Counted from the first letter of the stretch, positions 53,233-62,190 are shown. The stretch is DNA of 64,000 nucleotides from Pseudomonas sp. NC02 (GCF_002874965.1 NZ_CP025624.1:3968001-4032000), one strand, 5' to 3'. The notes: generated by a model not told the origin, from the sequence alone. Numbers and translations are program-made.

Positions 53233-54170
53233 AACTTAACCCTGGGGTCGAAGAGCGGGTACAGCAGGTCCACCAACAGGTTGACCAGCACATAAACAAA
53301 GGTCACCAGCAGCAGGCAGCCTTGCAGCACGGGGTAGTCCCGGGCGTAGATGGCGTCGACCATCAGCCGGCCGATACCTGGCAGGGTGAACACGGTTTCG
53401 AGCACCGCGATGCCGCTGAGCAGGTTGCCGAGGATCAGGCCGATCAGGGTCAGGGTCGGTGCAAACGAGTTGCGCAGCGCATGGCGCCACAACACCGCCC
53501 GCTCCGACAAACCCTTGGCACGGGCATGGGTGATGTATTCCAGGCGCAGCACTTCAATTGCACTGGCCCGGGCCATGCGGGTGATCGCGCCGAGTTCCAC
53601 CAACGTCAGCGTGACAATCGGCAGCACGATAAAACTCAAGGCCTGCCACGGCGATTGGCCGAACGACACGTAACCCACCACCGGCAGCCAGCCGAGCTTG
53701 ATGCCGAACGCGTAGAGCAACAGCAGGCCCAGCCAGAAACTCGGGATCGACAGCAACAGGGTCGCGGTGGAGACCACGCCAAAGTCCAGGGAACTGTTCT
53801 GTTTCCACGCCGAGAGCAAGCCCGCCGGTACCGCAATCAACGCCGCGAGCAACACCGAGACCAGCACGATCCCGGCACTCACCTGGAAGCGGTCAAGGAT
53901 CAGCGGCAACACCGCTTCATTGGTGGTGATGGAATGCCCGAGGTCGCCGCTGAGCACCGCCTTGAGCCAGATCACAAACTGCAGCGGCAGCGGCTGGTCC
54001 AGGCCCAGGGACGCACGGGCGACCTCCAGGCTGTGGGCATCGGCCATGTCGCCGAGCATCAGCAGCGCCGGATCACCGGGCACCAGGCGGATGATCGCGA
54101 ACACCATCAGCGAGATCAGCAGCAAGGTCGGGATCGACATCGCCAGCCGTTGAAAGATGAAACGCAACAT
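53229..54170 (-). CDS. Oligopeptide-type ABC permease, DppB family
   Basis: A 313-residue permease: FIFQRLAMSIPTLLLISLMVF start, RLVPGDPALLMLGD and GLDQPLPLQFVIWL as in DppB/OppB, then the EAA loop (LRLEYITHARAKGLSERAVLWRHALRN). Six hydrophobic segments. Starts two bases after the binding protein stop. Confidence 0.92.
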   Translation of the reverse strand: MLRFIFQRLAMSIPTLLLISLMVFAIIRLVPGDPALLMLGDMADAHSLEVARASLGLDQPLPLQFVIWLKAVLSGDLGHSITTNEAVLPLILDRFQVSAGIVLVSVLLAALIAVPAGLLSAWKQNSSLDFGVVSTATLLLSIPSFWLGLLLLYAFGIKLGWLPVVGYVSFGQSPWQALSFIVLPIVTLTLVELGAITRMARASAIEVLRLEYITHARAKGLSERAVLWRHALRNSFAPTLTLIGLILGNLLSGIAVLETVFTLPGIGRLMVDAIYARDYPVLQGCLLLVTFVYVLVNLLVDLLYPLFDPRVKL

Positions 54171-54172
54171 CC

Positions 54173-55732
54173 TCAGTTACTCCCGGTCGCAGGGACGCTG
54201 ACGGTCCACAGGCGCGGCTTGGACACCGGCCAGGTGCGCAGGCCTTTGACGTAATCACGGCTGGCGGCGATGGCGTTGCCGTTGTACATCGGGATCATCG
54301 GCACGTCCTTGAGCATCTGCTGATGCAGTTGGTCGAACAGCGCCTGGCGCTTGCTGATATCGCCTTCGCGCTGGGCTTCACGCAGCCATTCCTGGGCCTG
54401 GGGGTTGTCCCAGACCTTGCGCGCTTCCTTGTCCTTGTCGCCGGTCATCGAGTCGAAACTCAGGGCCGGGTCAAGGCGTTCGGAATACGGGAACGCCATC
54501 ATCTGGTAGTTGCCGGTCTGGTAGCGCTCCAGCTGGGTGCCCCACTCCAGGGTTTCCAGTTCCAGGTTGATGCCGCTGGCCTTGGCCATGGCTTGCACGA
54601 ACACGCCCATGTCAAAGATCGCGGCGTAGCGCTTGTTGACGATCAGTTTGATTGGCTGGCCTTTATAGCCGGCTTCCCGCAGCAGTTGGGCGGTCTTGGC
54701 CGGGTCGAAATCGAAGCCCTGGTTCTCGATTGCCTGGTGGTAGTGGCTGCCACTGGCGACCATCGAATTGTTGGCCTGGGAACGGCCACCGGTCAGGGCG
54801 GCGACGATTTGTGCGGAGTCCAGCGAATGGGCGATGGCCTGGCGCAGGCGCACATCTTTGAGCAAGGGGTCGCGGGTCTGGAACAGCAACGCGTTGACCG
54901 ACATGGTGCCGCTGGAGGTGACCTTGATGCCGGGGTTGGCAGCCAGTTCGGTGGCGTCCAGCGGCGTGACGTCAATCAGCAGGTCGACGTTCTTCGACAG
55001 CAAGGCCGCCTTGGCCGCCGCCGGGTCCGGGATCACCAGCAGGCGCACGCGGTCGAGGGTTGTGTTTTTATTGCCGGTGTAGCCATCCGGCTCTTTCTCG
55101 TCCCGCGGGGTGTAGTTGGCGTTGCGCAGCAGGTCGATGTATTGGCCGGGCTTCCACTCGCCCAGGCGGAACGGGCCGGTGCCGATGGGGGCTTTCCACT
55201 GGCCATCGACCACCGAGTCGGGGTGCAGGATGCCGCTGCCACCGCATTCCGGCAGCGCGGTGCTGGTGAGGAACAGGCCGTTGGGCTTGTCCAGGGTAAA
55301 CACCACGGTGAGTGGGTCCGGGGCGCTCATGTCGACGATTTTCGCGCCGCCATGGCCGTCGAACTCAGGGGCGCAGCGCCATTGGGTTTTCGGGTCGAGG
55401 TAGTGTTTCCAGGTCCACAGCACTTCGGCGGAGGTCAGTGGCGCACCGTTCTGGAACTTGACCCCGTTGCGCAGGTGGAAGGTGTAGCGCAGGCCGTCGT
55501 CGGACACCTGCACGTCCTTGGCCAGCAGCGGGCCGACGGTGGCATCTTCACGGAAGGCCACCAGTCCTTCGGTAATGTGCAAGATGACGGCGTCGGAATT
55601 GGTGTCACGGTTGACGCCTGGCTCGGTGCTGCGAATGTCGGCGTTCAACGCGACTTTCAATAGATTCTCGGCGTGGGCAGTGCCCACCAGCGCGGCGGAC
55701 AAGGCGCCAGCCAGGAATAAAGTCTTGTTCAT
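54173..55732 (-). CDS. Oligopeptide-type ABC substrate-binding protein (SBP5)
   Basis: A 519-residue family 5 binding protein. It has an ordinary signal peptide (FLAGALSAALVGTAHA-EN) and no lipobox. The family pattern is clear: STEPGVNRDTNSDAVILHITEGLV, the FHLRNGVKFQNGAPLTSAEVLWTWKHY stretch, and AAKAALLSKNVDLLIDVTP. Ligands of the family include di- and oligopeptides, opines, nickel and siderophores, and the sequence alone does not say which. First gene of the importer operon; a strong AACAACAACAA motif lies in its leader. Confidence 0.9.
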   Translation of the reverse strand: MNKTLFLAGALSAALVGTAHAENLLKVALNADIRSTEPGVNRDTNSDAVILHITEGLVAFREDATVGPLLAKDVQVSDDGLRYTFHLRNGVKFQNGAPLTSAEVLWTWKHYLDPKTQWRCAPEFDGHGGAKIVDMSAPDPLTVVFTLDKPNGLFLTSTALPECGGSGILHPDSVVDGQWKAPIGTGPFRLGEWKPGQYIDLLRNANYTPRDEKEPDGYTGNKNTTLDRVRLLVIPDPAAAKAALLSKNVDLLIDVTPLDATELAANPGIKVTSSGTMSVNALLFQTRDPLLKDVRLRQAIAHSLDSAQIVAALTGGRSQANNSMVASGSHYHQAIENQGFDFDPAKTAQLLREAGYKGQPIKLIVNKRYAAIFDMGVFVQAMAKASGINLELETLEWGTQLERYQTGNYQMMAFPYSERLDPALSFDSMTGDKDKEARKVWDNPQAQEWLREAQREGDISKRQALFDQLHQQMLKDVPMIPMYNGNAIAASRDYVKGLRTWPVSKPRLWTVSVPATGSN

Positions 55733-55816
55733 GATAAATGCACCTTGAATGATCCTTACGCTTGGGTTCGGACGCTGGCAGGACCCAAAAAGAGGCACGG
55801 CCGAACACCTGAATAG

Positions 55817-55827
55817 TTGTTGTTGTT
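55817..55827 (-). promoter_or_regulatory. Hfq/Crc motif AACAACAACAA in the SBP5 leader
   Basis: Two overlapping exact AAYAAYAA matches about 85 bases before the start of the binding-protein gene. Confidence 0.6.
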
Positions 55828-55907
55828 TTAGTCGCTGATTACGGTTTGCGAATGTTCCTGGACCGATCTTATTCGCCCCCCAATCAACTTGAGAAGAACG
55901 CTCCGAG

Positions 55908-56034
55908 TGATCGGGCTCGGTTTATCCGATCATCAACCGTCCGTGGGTTGCCCTGGCCTTACCGTACCGAGAAATCAGGGCCTTGAGCTGGAAAAGATGG
56001 GGTTTTCCTGATCAAAAATAATGATCGCGATCAT
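55908..56034. promoter_or_regulatory. Divergent LysR control region with two dyads
   Basis: TGATCGG-N11-CCGATCA at 55908-55932 has the spacing expected for LysR dimers (T-N11-A class), and ATGATCGCGATCAT at 56021-56034 is a perfect palindrome. Both share the TGATC core and lie between the importer operon and the LysR gene. The rest of the 389-base gap (55733-56121) holds leader sequence and no gene. Confidence 0.55.
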
Positions 56035-56121
56035 CCAGACCGATCTGTGCTCACCTATAGTCATCAGATAAGCTGGCTGGCATTCAATGGTTTAAATGCA
56101 GCACTGAGCGAGCCCACCGTC

Positions 56122-57036
56122 ATGACCCTCACCCATCTTCGCGCGTTCTGCTCCGTGGTTGAAAAAGGCAGCTTCCGCTCGGCCGCACGCCAGTTGGATG
56201 TGGCCCAAAGCACATTGACCCAGTCAATCCAGACCCTCGAAAAGGAACTCGGGGTGGTGCTGCTGCAACGCTCCAACCAAGGCATCAACCTGACCCCGGC
56301 CGGCGAGGTGTTCCTGGCCCGTGCCCGTTCCATCACTCTCGACTGCGAACGCGCCCTGCTCGACCTGCAACCCTGGAAAGGCGAGCCCGAAGGCCATATC
56401 GCCCTGGGCGTCACCTCCGAACCCTTGGCCGAATTGCTGCTGCCGGTACTAAGCAACTTCACCCAGCGCTTCCCGCGCATGCAGGTGCACGTGGCCAGCG
56501 GCACCACCAAGGGCCTGGTGGAAAAAGTCCGCGATGGCCGCCTGGATTTCGTCTTGTGCCCGCTGGCGCCCAACGTGGCCGATATCGACCTGGCCATCGA
56601 CCGCCTCTACAGCTCAAACGCCGGCATCATTGCGCGCAAGGGCCACCCGCAGGCCCACGCAAAATCCGTGCAAGCCCTCACCGACTGCCAGTGGATCAGC
56701 GTACGCCCGGCCGGCGTAGTGGGCGGCGCGGAGAACCGCTTGATCGAGCTGTTCCGTACCCAGGGCCTGGCGCCACCAAAGATTGCGATCACCACTGATT
56801 CGTTGCTGGAAACCCTGCACATCGTATCGGAAACCGATTACCTGACCATCGAACCGCGCATGCTGCCGGGGATGAAGCTGTTCTCCAGCGCCCTGACCAC
56901 CATCGCCATCGAAGAACCGCTGGCGACCCGCGATGTATGCCTGATCAGCCGCCGTTCGTCGCCGCTCACCAGCGTCAGCCAGGAACTGACCAGCATGCTG
57001 ATTTCCTATTCGCGGCTGGTGCACCGCAGCCGTTGA
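56122..57036 (+). CDS. LysR-family transcriptional regulator
   Basis: A 304-residue LTTR with an N-terminal winged helix (THLRAFCSVVEKGSFRSAARQLDVAQSTLTQSIQTLEKELG) and a C-terminal effector domain that starts at GHIALGVTSEPLAELLLPVLSNF. Divergent from the ABC importer operon, so it is probably the activator of that cluster in response to the transported compound or a breakdown product. ATG 56122; an upstream in-frame start at 56047 lacks a ribosome site. Confidence 0.88.
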   Translation: MTLTHLRAFCSVVEKGSFRSAARQLDVAQSTLTQSIQTLEKELGVVLLQRSNQGINLTPAGEVFLARARSITLDCERALLDLQPWKGEPEGHIALGVTSEPLAELLLPVLSNFTQRFPRMQVHVASGTTKGLVEKVRDGRLDFVLCPLAPNVADIDLAIDRLYSSNAGIIARKGHPQAHAKSVQALTDCQWISVRPAGVVGGAENRLIELFRTQGLAPPKIAITTDSLLETLHIVSETDYLTIEPRMLPGMKLFSSALTTIAIEEPLATRDVCLISRRSSPLTSVSQELTSMLISYSRLVHRSR

Positions 57037-57061
57037 TTTCCCTCCCCCTACGAGCCTGTTT

Positions 57062-58492
57062 ATGCCCATGTCCTACGATGGTTTGTCCCGCGCCAGCGCC
57101 AGCAGCGTCGGCGTTGATCCCGAGCACCTGATTGCCTTTCTCGATGAAGTGAAAGCGGCCGGCCTCGACCTGCAAGGCCTGATGCTGCACCGCCACGGCC
57201 ACGTGGTCGCCGAAGGCTGGAGCTGGCCGGTGGACCCCAACGAGCCGCGGGTATTGCACTCGGTGGCCAAGAGCTTCACCGCCTGCGCCATTGGCCTGGC
57301 CGTGGATGAAGGCTTGCTGAAACTGGATGACCGGCTGGTGGCGTTCTTTGCGGAGTGTGTGCCGGTGGATGCCGACCCGCGCCTGGCGGACATGACCGTA
57401 GAACACCTGCTGACCATGCGCACCGGCCACGCCACCAATACCTCGGGGTCAGTGTGGCGGGGGATCGAGACCAGCTGGATTGCCGAGTTCTTCAAGATCC
57501 CGCTGGCCTATGCACCGGGCACCACCTACGTCTATACGAGTGCGGCCAGCTACATGCTCTCGGCGCTGATCAACAAGGTCACCGGGCAAACCTTGCACGC
57601 GTACCTCAAGCCCCGGCTGTTTGTACCGCTGGAGATCCATAATGAAAGCTGGGACATCGGCCCCGATGGCGTGAATCCCGGCGGCAATGGCTTGAAGGCG
57701 CCGACCTCGGCCATGCTCAAGCTGGGTGTGCTGCATGCACAAGGCGGCGTGTGGGATGGCAAGCAGGTTCTACCGGCGGCCTGGGTTGCAGCGGCCACCC
57801 GACCACAAGGCGGGCCGGACAGCCGCTACGGTTATCACTGGATGATGAAACCGGCACACGCCTTCAGCGCTGTCGGGGTGTTTGTGCAGATGGCGATGGT
57901 GTTCCGCGAGTACGGTGCAACGCTGGTGGTGATCGGCGGGATGAAGAATTCGGCGGAGCTGATTCCGTTTGTCGAGCGGCATTTTCCGGCGGCGTTTGGC
58001 GATGATTGCACGGTCAAAGCCGAAGCGGATGCACGGTTGCAGCAACGTCTGGCGAGCATGGCACAGCGGCCTGAGTTGCTTTCAGCGTGTGCAGGGCCGA
58101 GAGATTTCACGGGCGTGTATCAGGTAGAGCCCAACGGGCTGGATGTGCAGCAATTGGCGTTCGCCGTCGAAGGCAATGTACTGCGCTTCCAACTGACCGA
58201 CAGCAAGGCGACTCATGCCCTAGAGGTGGGGATTGATCACTGGATCGCCGGCACCACCAACATGCCGGGCCGGGCGTTGCACCACGGTTATGAATTCAAG
58301 GATGCGCAGATCGTTGCCGGCGCGCGCTGGCTGGATACCAGGACGCTGGAGATGACCTGGATCTACCCGCAAACCGCGTTTCGCGATCGGGTGGTGTGCG
58401 GGTTTGACGGTGACCGCGTGAGCGTGGCGCGTACGGTCAACGTCAACAGTGCCGGGAAGGAGCAGGAAGTCTTAGTCGGGAACAGCCGGTAA
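57062..58492 (+). CDS. Serine hydrolase of the beta-lactamase/penicillin-binding fold
   Basis: A 476-residue cytosolic protein with the SxxK nucleophile (HSVAKSFTACAIGLAVDEG) and the second motif YTSAASYML, as in class C-type esterases, aminohydrolases and D-aminopeptidases. Length and the C-terminal about 110-residue beta domain (DFTGVYQVEPNGLDVQQLAFAVEG) resemble the EstB/6-aminohexanoate-dimer hydrolase group. There is no signal peptide, so it would act on a compound after import. It follows the LysR gene by 25 bases and may be co-transcribed. Overlaps the convergent nadE end by 21 bases. Confidence 0.78.
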   Translation: MPMSYDGLSRASASSVGVDPEHLIAFLDEVKAAGLDLQGLMLHRHGHVVAEGWSWPVDPNEPRVLHSVAKSFTACAIGLAVDEGLLKLDDRLVAFFAECVPVDADPRLADMTVEHLLTMRTGHATNTSGSVWRGIETSWIAEFFKIPLAYAPGTTYVYTSAASYMLSALINKVTGQTLHAYLKPRLFVPLEIHNESWDIGPDGVNPGGNGLKAPTSAMLKLGVLHAQGGVWDGKQVLPAAWVAAATRPQGGPDSRYGYHWMMKPAHAFSAVGVFVQMAMVFREYGATLVVIGGMKNSAELIPFVERHFPAAFGDDCTVKAEADARLQQRLASMAQRPELLSACAGPRDFTGVYQVEPNGLDVQQLAFAVEGNVLRFQLTDSKATHALEVGIDHWIAGTTNMPGRALHHGYEFKDAQIVAGARWLDTRTLEMTWIYPQTAFRDRVVCGFDGDRVSVARTVNVNSAGKEQEVLVGNSR

Positions 58493-59287
58493 TGCTCGCT
58501 TGTGGGCGGTCTTGAGGTAGGCGCTCTCGACAATCGCCCTCACCCGCTCACTCACTGCCTCGCCCATCAGGTAGCGGTCGATCTCGTCATAGCTGCAGCC
58601 ATACGCCAACTCATCCGGCTTGCCCGGTGCCAGTTCTTCCAGGTCGGCAGTCGGTGCCTTGGCCACCAACTGCCGTGGCCCGCCAAGGGCGCTGGCCAGC
58701 AGGCGCACCTGGGTCTTGGTCAGCCCTGAGAGCGGCGCCAGGTCGCAGGCGCCGTCACCGAACTTGGTGAAAAACCCCATCAGCGCCTCCGCGCCATGGT
58801 CGGTGCCCACCACCAGGCCGTTGTGCAGGTTCGCCACGGCGTACTGCGCCATCATCCGCGCCCGGGCCTTGACGTTGCCCTTGATAAAGTCGATGCGTTC
58901 AGCGCTGGCTTGCGCGGCAGACAGGCTGCCCATCAGCCCGTCGACGCAGGCGGCGATGTTCAGCGTCTCGATACGGTCCGGTGCGATAAAGTCCAGGGAA
59001 GCCTGGGCGTCGCGCTCGTCCGCCTGGGTTTTATAGGGCAGGCGCATGGCAATAAACCGCGCCTCGTAGCCTTCGTTGCGCAGTTGTTCCACTGCCAGTT
59101 GGCACAGGCGCCCGGCGGTCAGTGAGTCGACACCGCCGCTGATGCCCAGCACCAGCGCATGGCAGCCGGACTGGCGCAAGGTGCCCTTGATGAAGTCGAT
59201 GCGCCGTTGCAGCTCAGCGCCCTCGCCCCCCTTGCCGAGCAGCCGGTTGATCTTCAGTTCTTGTGCGATACGTGCCTGAGTGTCCAT
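58472..59287 (-). CDS. nadE: NH3-dependent NAD synthetase
   Basis: A 271-residue NadE that amidates nicotinate adenine dinucleotide to NAD. The ATP pyrophosphatase loop GISGGVDSLTAGRL is intact, with GTDHGAEALMGFFTKFGDGACDLAPLSGLTK of the NaAD site and ADLEELAPGKPDE near the C-terminus. The length indicates an ammonia-dependent form without a glutaminase domain. ATG 59287 lies one base after the pncB stop, so the two are coupled; the SD is inside the end of pncB. Last gene of the salvage operon. Confidence 0.93.
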   Translation of the reverse strand: MDTQARIAQELKINRLLGKGGEGAELQRRIDFIKGTLRQSGCHALVLGISGGVDSLTAGRLCQLAVEQLRNEGYEARFIAMRLPYKTQADERDAQASLDFIAPDRIETLNIAACVDGLMGSLSAAQASAERIDFIKGNVKARARMMAQYAVANLHNGLVVGTDHGAEALMGFFTKFGDGACDLAPLSGLTKTQVRLLASALGGPRQLVAKAPTADLEELAPGKPDELAYGCSYDEIDRYLMGEAVSERVRAIVESAYLKTAHKRALPAVPD

Positions 59288-59288
59288 G

Positions 59289-60515
59289 TCACACCCCCAG
59301 TTGCGGATTGACGTTGCCGACGTTAAACACCTGCGCCGCATACTGCAGGAACGAGGCGTCTTCGCAGACGTTCTTGATCGGGTCATCGGAGAATTTCACC
59401 ACCGGCTCGCCGTGCACCCGCACCAGTTTCATCACGATGCTCAGCGGCTCTACTCCGTCGACATCACAGGCCAGGCTGGTGCCCATGCCAAAGCCGAACT
59501 TGGCCTTGCCCCGCACGTGCCGCAGGATCGGCAGGCATTTCTCGAAATTCAGGCCATCGGAGAACATCAGGTCCTTGGTCATCGGGTCGATGCCCAGCTC
59601 CTTGTAGCGAGCCAACACCTTGTCGGCCCAGACGATCGGGTCACCGGAGTCCTGGCGCAAACCGTCGTACAGCTTGGCAAAGTACAGGTCGAAATCCTTG
59701 AGGAAAAAGTCGGTGCTGATGCAGTCGGTCAGGGCGATACCCAAGCGCCCACGGTATTCGCGCACCCAGTTTTCCAGCGCCGCATTCTGGCTTTCCCGCA
59801 GCCGCCCCAGTTGCTGGTGCACCATCAGCCACTGGTGGGCCATGGTGCCGATCAGCGGCAGGTCGAATTCGTAGGCCAGGTGCGCATTGCTGGTGCCGAT
59901 GAACTGGCCGGGAAAGTCGCGGCGCATGATGTCGACCACTTCACGCTGGGCCTTGAACGACAACCGCCGGCGGGTGGAGAAGTCCGAGACACGCAGGTCG
60001 GCCAGTTCGTCGCGGGTGAGGTTTTTCTCCAGCCAGTCGAATTTCTGGTAGAGCTTGCGGGTGACGTCTTCGAGGCTGACGTCGGGGTATTTGTCGCGGT
60101 TGCGCAGCTCGCTGACCAGGGCCAATACCGGCTGTTCGAACATGATGCAGTGCAGCATCGGGCCGACCACGCGGACGTTCAGTTGGCCGTCGATTTCACT
60201 GACGTGGATATACCGCAGGTTGAAGCGGAACAGCCCCAGGAAGCGCTCGAAATCCGGGGTCAAGTACTCACGGCGCTGGTTGAACAGAAAGCGCAGCTCG
60301 CCTTCGCGCATGCTGAGGCCGGCGAGTTTTTCCAGCTCCACCCGCAGCTCGGGAATCAGGTGCCCCAGTTTCTCTCTGGAGCGGACGATGAACTGGTATT
60401 CCACATCGACATTCGGGTGCTGGTGCAACACGGCCTGCATCATGGTGAAGGTGTAGTAGTCGGTGTCCAGCAGGCCCTGGATCACAGCGTTTTCGTAGTC
60501 GTATGCACTTTCCAT
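59289..60515 (-). CDS. pncB: Nicotinate phosphoribosyltransferase
   Basis: A 408-residue PncB converting nicotinate and PRPP to nicotinate mononucleotide. Typical segments are LLDTDYYTFTMMQAVLHQ at the N-terminus, the phosphoribosyl region (FIGTSNAHLAYEFDLPLIGTMAHQWLMVHQQ, with the regulatory His), and SGDPIVWADKVL. Full length. Ten bases after the pncA stop and directly before nadE. Confidence 0.93.
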   Translation of the reverse strand: MESAYDYENAVIQGLLDTDYYTFTMMQAVLHQHPNVDVEYQFIVRSREKLGHLIPELRVELEKLAGLSMREGELRFLFNQRREYLTPDFERFLGLFRFNLRYIHVSEIDGQLNVRVVGPMLHCIMFEQPVLALVSELRNRDKYPDVSLEDVTRKLYQKFDWLEKNLTRDELADLRVSDFSTRRRLSFKAQREVVDIMRRDFPGQFIGTSNAHLAYEFDLPLIGTMAHQWLMVHQQLGRLRESQNAALENWVREYRGRLGIALTDCISTDFFLKDFDLYFAKLYDGLRQDSGDPIVWADKVLARYKELGIDPMTKDLMFSDGLNFEKCLPILRHVRGKAKFGFGMGTSLACDVDGVEPLSIVMKLVRVHGEPVVKFSDDPIKNVCEDASFLQYAAQVFNVGNVNPQLGV

Positions 60516-60525
60516 GAGGTACTCC

Positions 60526-61173
60526 TTAACGCGCGGCCATCGCGGCCAGTTCTTCCCGATTGCGGGTAATTACAATGCCCGCTTGTTGCAGATGGCTGAC
60601 CGCCTGCACACCGCCCTCCTCGCTGATGCCACGGCATGCCGGCAGGTGCAGGATCACCTCGAAACCGGCCTTGAGCAGTTGCAAGGCGGTGGTCTTGACG
60701 CAGTAGTCCAGGGCCAGGCCACCGACAATCACACGCTGGATGCCTTGGGCATTGAGGTATTCGATGACGCCGGTGGAGAGTTTGTCGTGGAGGTCGTGAT
60801 AGCAGGCGCCGTAGGGATGCAGGTCGGGTTCGACGCCCTTCCAGATGAAGTAGTCGTAGTCATAGGGCGTGGGCAATTCGTCCAACAGGGTGAAGCCTTC
60901 AGTGCCGGGCACACAGTGGGCGACCCAGGTGACATCGGCATGTACCAGCCCGGTGGGTTGCAGCATCTCGCTGTGCTGTTGCACCACCCAGGGCGCGTGC
61001 GGGGTATGGGCGTCCTTGCTGCCGACACGGCGCGCGGCGAGGCTGGCCATGTAATTGAGCTCGGCGCCGATCTGGTCACCACCAGCGACCGGCAATTCGT
61101 TGGGGCACAGCGGTGTGAAGCTCTACTGGGCGTCAACGTCGAATGAGGCGATAGCGTTCTTAGAGACGGTCAT
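60526..61173 (-). pseudogene. pncA: Nicotinamidase with an in-frame amber stop at codon 17
   Basis: From ATG 61173 (AGGAG upstream) the frame reads MTVSKNAIASFDVDAQ, then TAG at 61123-61125, then SFTPLCPNELPVAGGDQIG and onward through the full nicotinamidase (VGSKDAHTPHAP, EPDLHPYGACYHD, GGLALDYCVKTTA with the catalytic Cys) to 60526. Relatives have Lys at this place (DVDAQKxFTP), so a single AAG-to-TAG change explains it. The catalytic Asp lies before the stop, so a restart downstream could not make an active enzyme. The rest is undecayed. It may be a recent mutation or a sequencing error. Confidence 0.85.
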
Positions 61174-61201
61174 GGTCGTGTTCTCCTGTGGCCTGGATAT
61201 A

Positions 61202-61222
61202 AAAGTACACGTCATGTACTTT
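61202..61222. promoter_or_regulatory. NrtR operator, AAAGTACA-N5-TGTACTTT
   Basis: Perfect eight-base arms in the divergent region between pncA and nrtR, overlapping the likely pncA promoter. A second, one-armed copy (AAGTACACGACAT) lies at 61258-61270 nearer nrtR. GTAC-type palindromes adjacent to NrtR genes are the expected target. Confidence 0.75.
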
Positions 61223-61320
61223 CATGGCAAGAAACATTTTGTTATCTATCCTGGATCAAGTACACGACATACCCGTTTGATCCGTTAGACTGTGCCCCAC
61301 CGCTGCCCACAGGACCCGAC

Positions 61321-62028
61321 ATGCCAGACCACGCCCCAACCCTTAGCGCCTACCTGCACACCGTGGACTTGTGCGTGCTGTTCTATTGCCGTGCATCCGG
61401 GGAACTGAAGATATTGCTCAACCAGCGCGACGCCGAGCCCTTCGCCGGGCACTGGGCCTTGCCCGGTGTAGTGGTGAATGGCGGCGTGCAAGATCTGAGC
61501 CTGCAGGATGCCGTGGAGCGGTTGCGGGCCAGTGACAAGGTTGGGTTGCCGCTGGCCTGGTATGAGCAAGTGGGGACGGTGGGCGATGCGTTTCGCGATC
61601 CGCGCTGCTGGTCGTCGTCGACCTATTACCTGGCGATCGTGGCTGATGAGGTGGAGCTGGGGGGGCACCAAAAGTGGTGCTCTGTTGATGCAGTGGCGAC
61701 TGGCGGGGTCAAGCTGCCCTTCGATCACAACGCGATTGTGGCAGCGGTACAGGAAAGGCTGTTTTCCAAGTCGCTGTACAGCAGCTTGCCATTGATGTTT
61801 TTGGGCAATGAGTTCAGTGCGCCGGAGGCGACTACGATCTTTTCGCTGGTATTGGCGCGGCCGGTGCTGAAGACCAGTATTCGCCAGCGGTTGCTGAAGT
61901 TGACCGAGGCCGGTTTTTTGCGGGAGACGGGGCGCAAGAAGCATGGCGAGGGCGGACGGCCGCAGGCGACAGTGGAGAATCTGAAGCCTGGGGCGGTGTA
62001 CTTCTTTGATCGCAGCTTTGCCGAATAA
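61321..62028 (+). CDS. nrtR: NrtR, Nudix-related repressor of NAD metabolism
   Basis: A 235-residue protein with an N-terminal Nudix domain (VDLCVLFYCRASGELKILLNQRDAEPFAGHWALPGVVV) whose Nudix box is degenerate (VQDLSLQDAVERLRAS), and a C-terminal winged helix (FSLVLARPVLKTSIRQRLLKLTEAGFLRETGRKKHGEGGRPQ). The Nudix part senses ADP-ribose, a product of NAD turnover, and the helix represses NAD genes. Divergent from pncA-pncB-nadE with a palindrome between, which fits self-evident local control. Confidence 0.9.
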   Translation: MPDHAPTLSAYLHTVDLCVLFYCRASGELKILLNQRDAEPFAGHWALPGVVVNGGVQDLSLQDAVERLRASDKVGLPLAWYEQVGTVGDAFRDPRCWSSSTYYLAIVADEVELGGHQKWCSVDAVATGGVKLPFDHNAIVAAVQERLFSKSLYSSLPLMFLGNEFSAPEATTIFSLVLARPVLKTSIRQRLLKLTEAGFLRETGRKKHGEGGRPQATVENLKPGAVYFFDRSFAE

Positions 62029-62060
62029 GACCAAGCCCCCTTCCCGGGGCAATGAAGATC

Positions 62061-62158
62061 AACTGTGGGAGCGGGCTTGCTCGCGAATGCGGAGTGTCAG
62101 TCGCCGGCTAGATTGACTGATACAACGCTTTCGCGAGCAAGCCCGCTCCCACAGTTTT
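62061..62158. repeat. REP doublet (inverted pair)
   Basis: AACTGTGGGAGCGGGCTTGCTCGCG and its reverse complement, between the convergent ends of nrtR and the polyol dehydrogenase gene. Confidence 0.9.
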
Positions 62159-62190
62159 GATCTGCGATGGTTCGAGGAGCTGCGTCCCGC

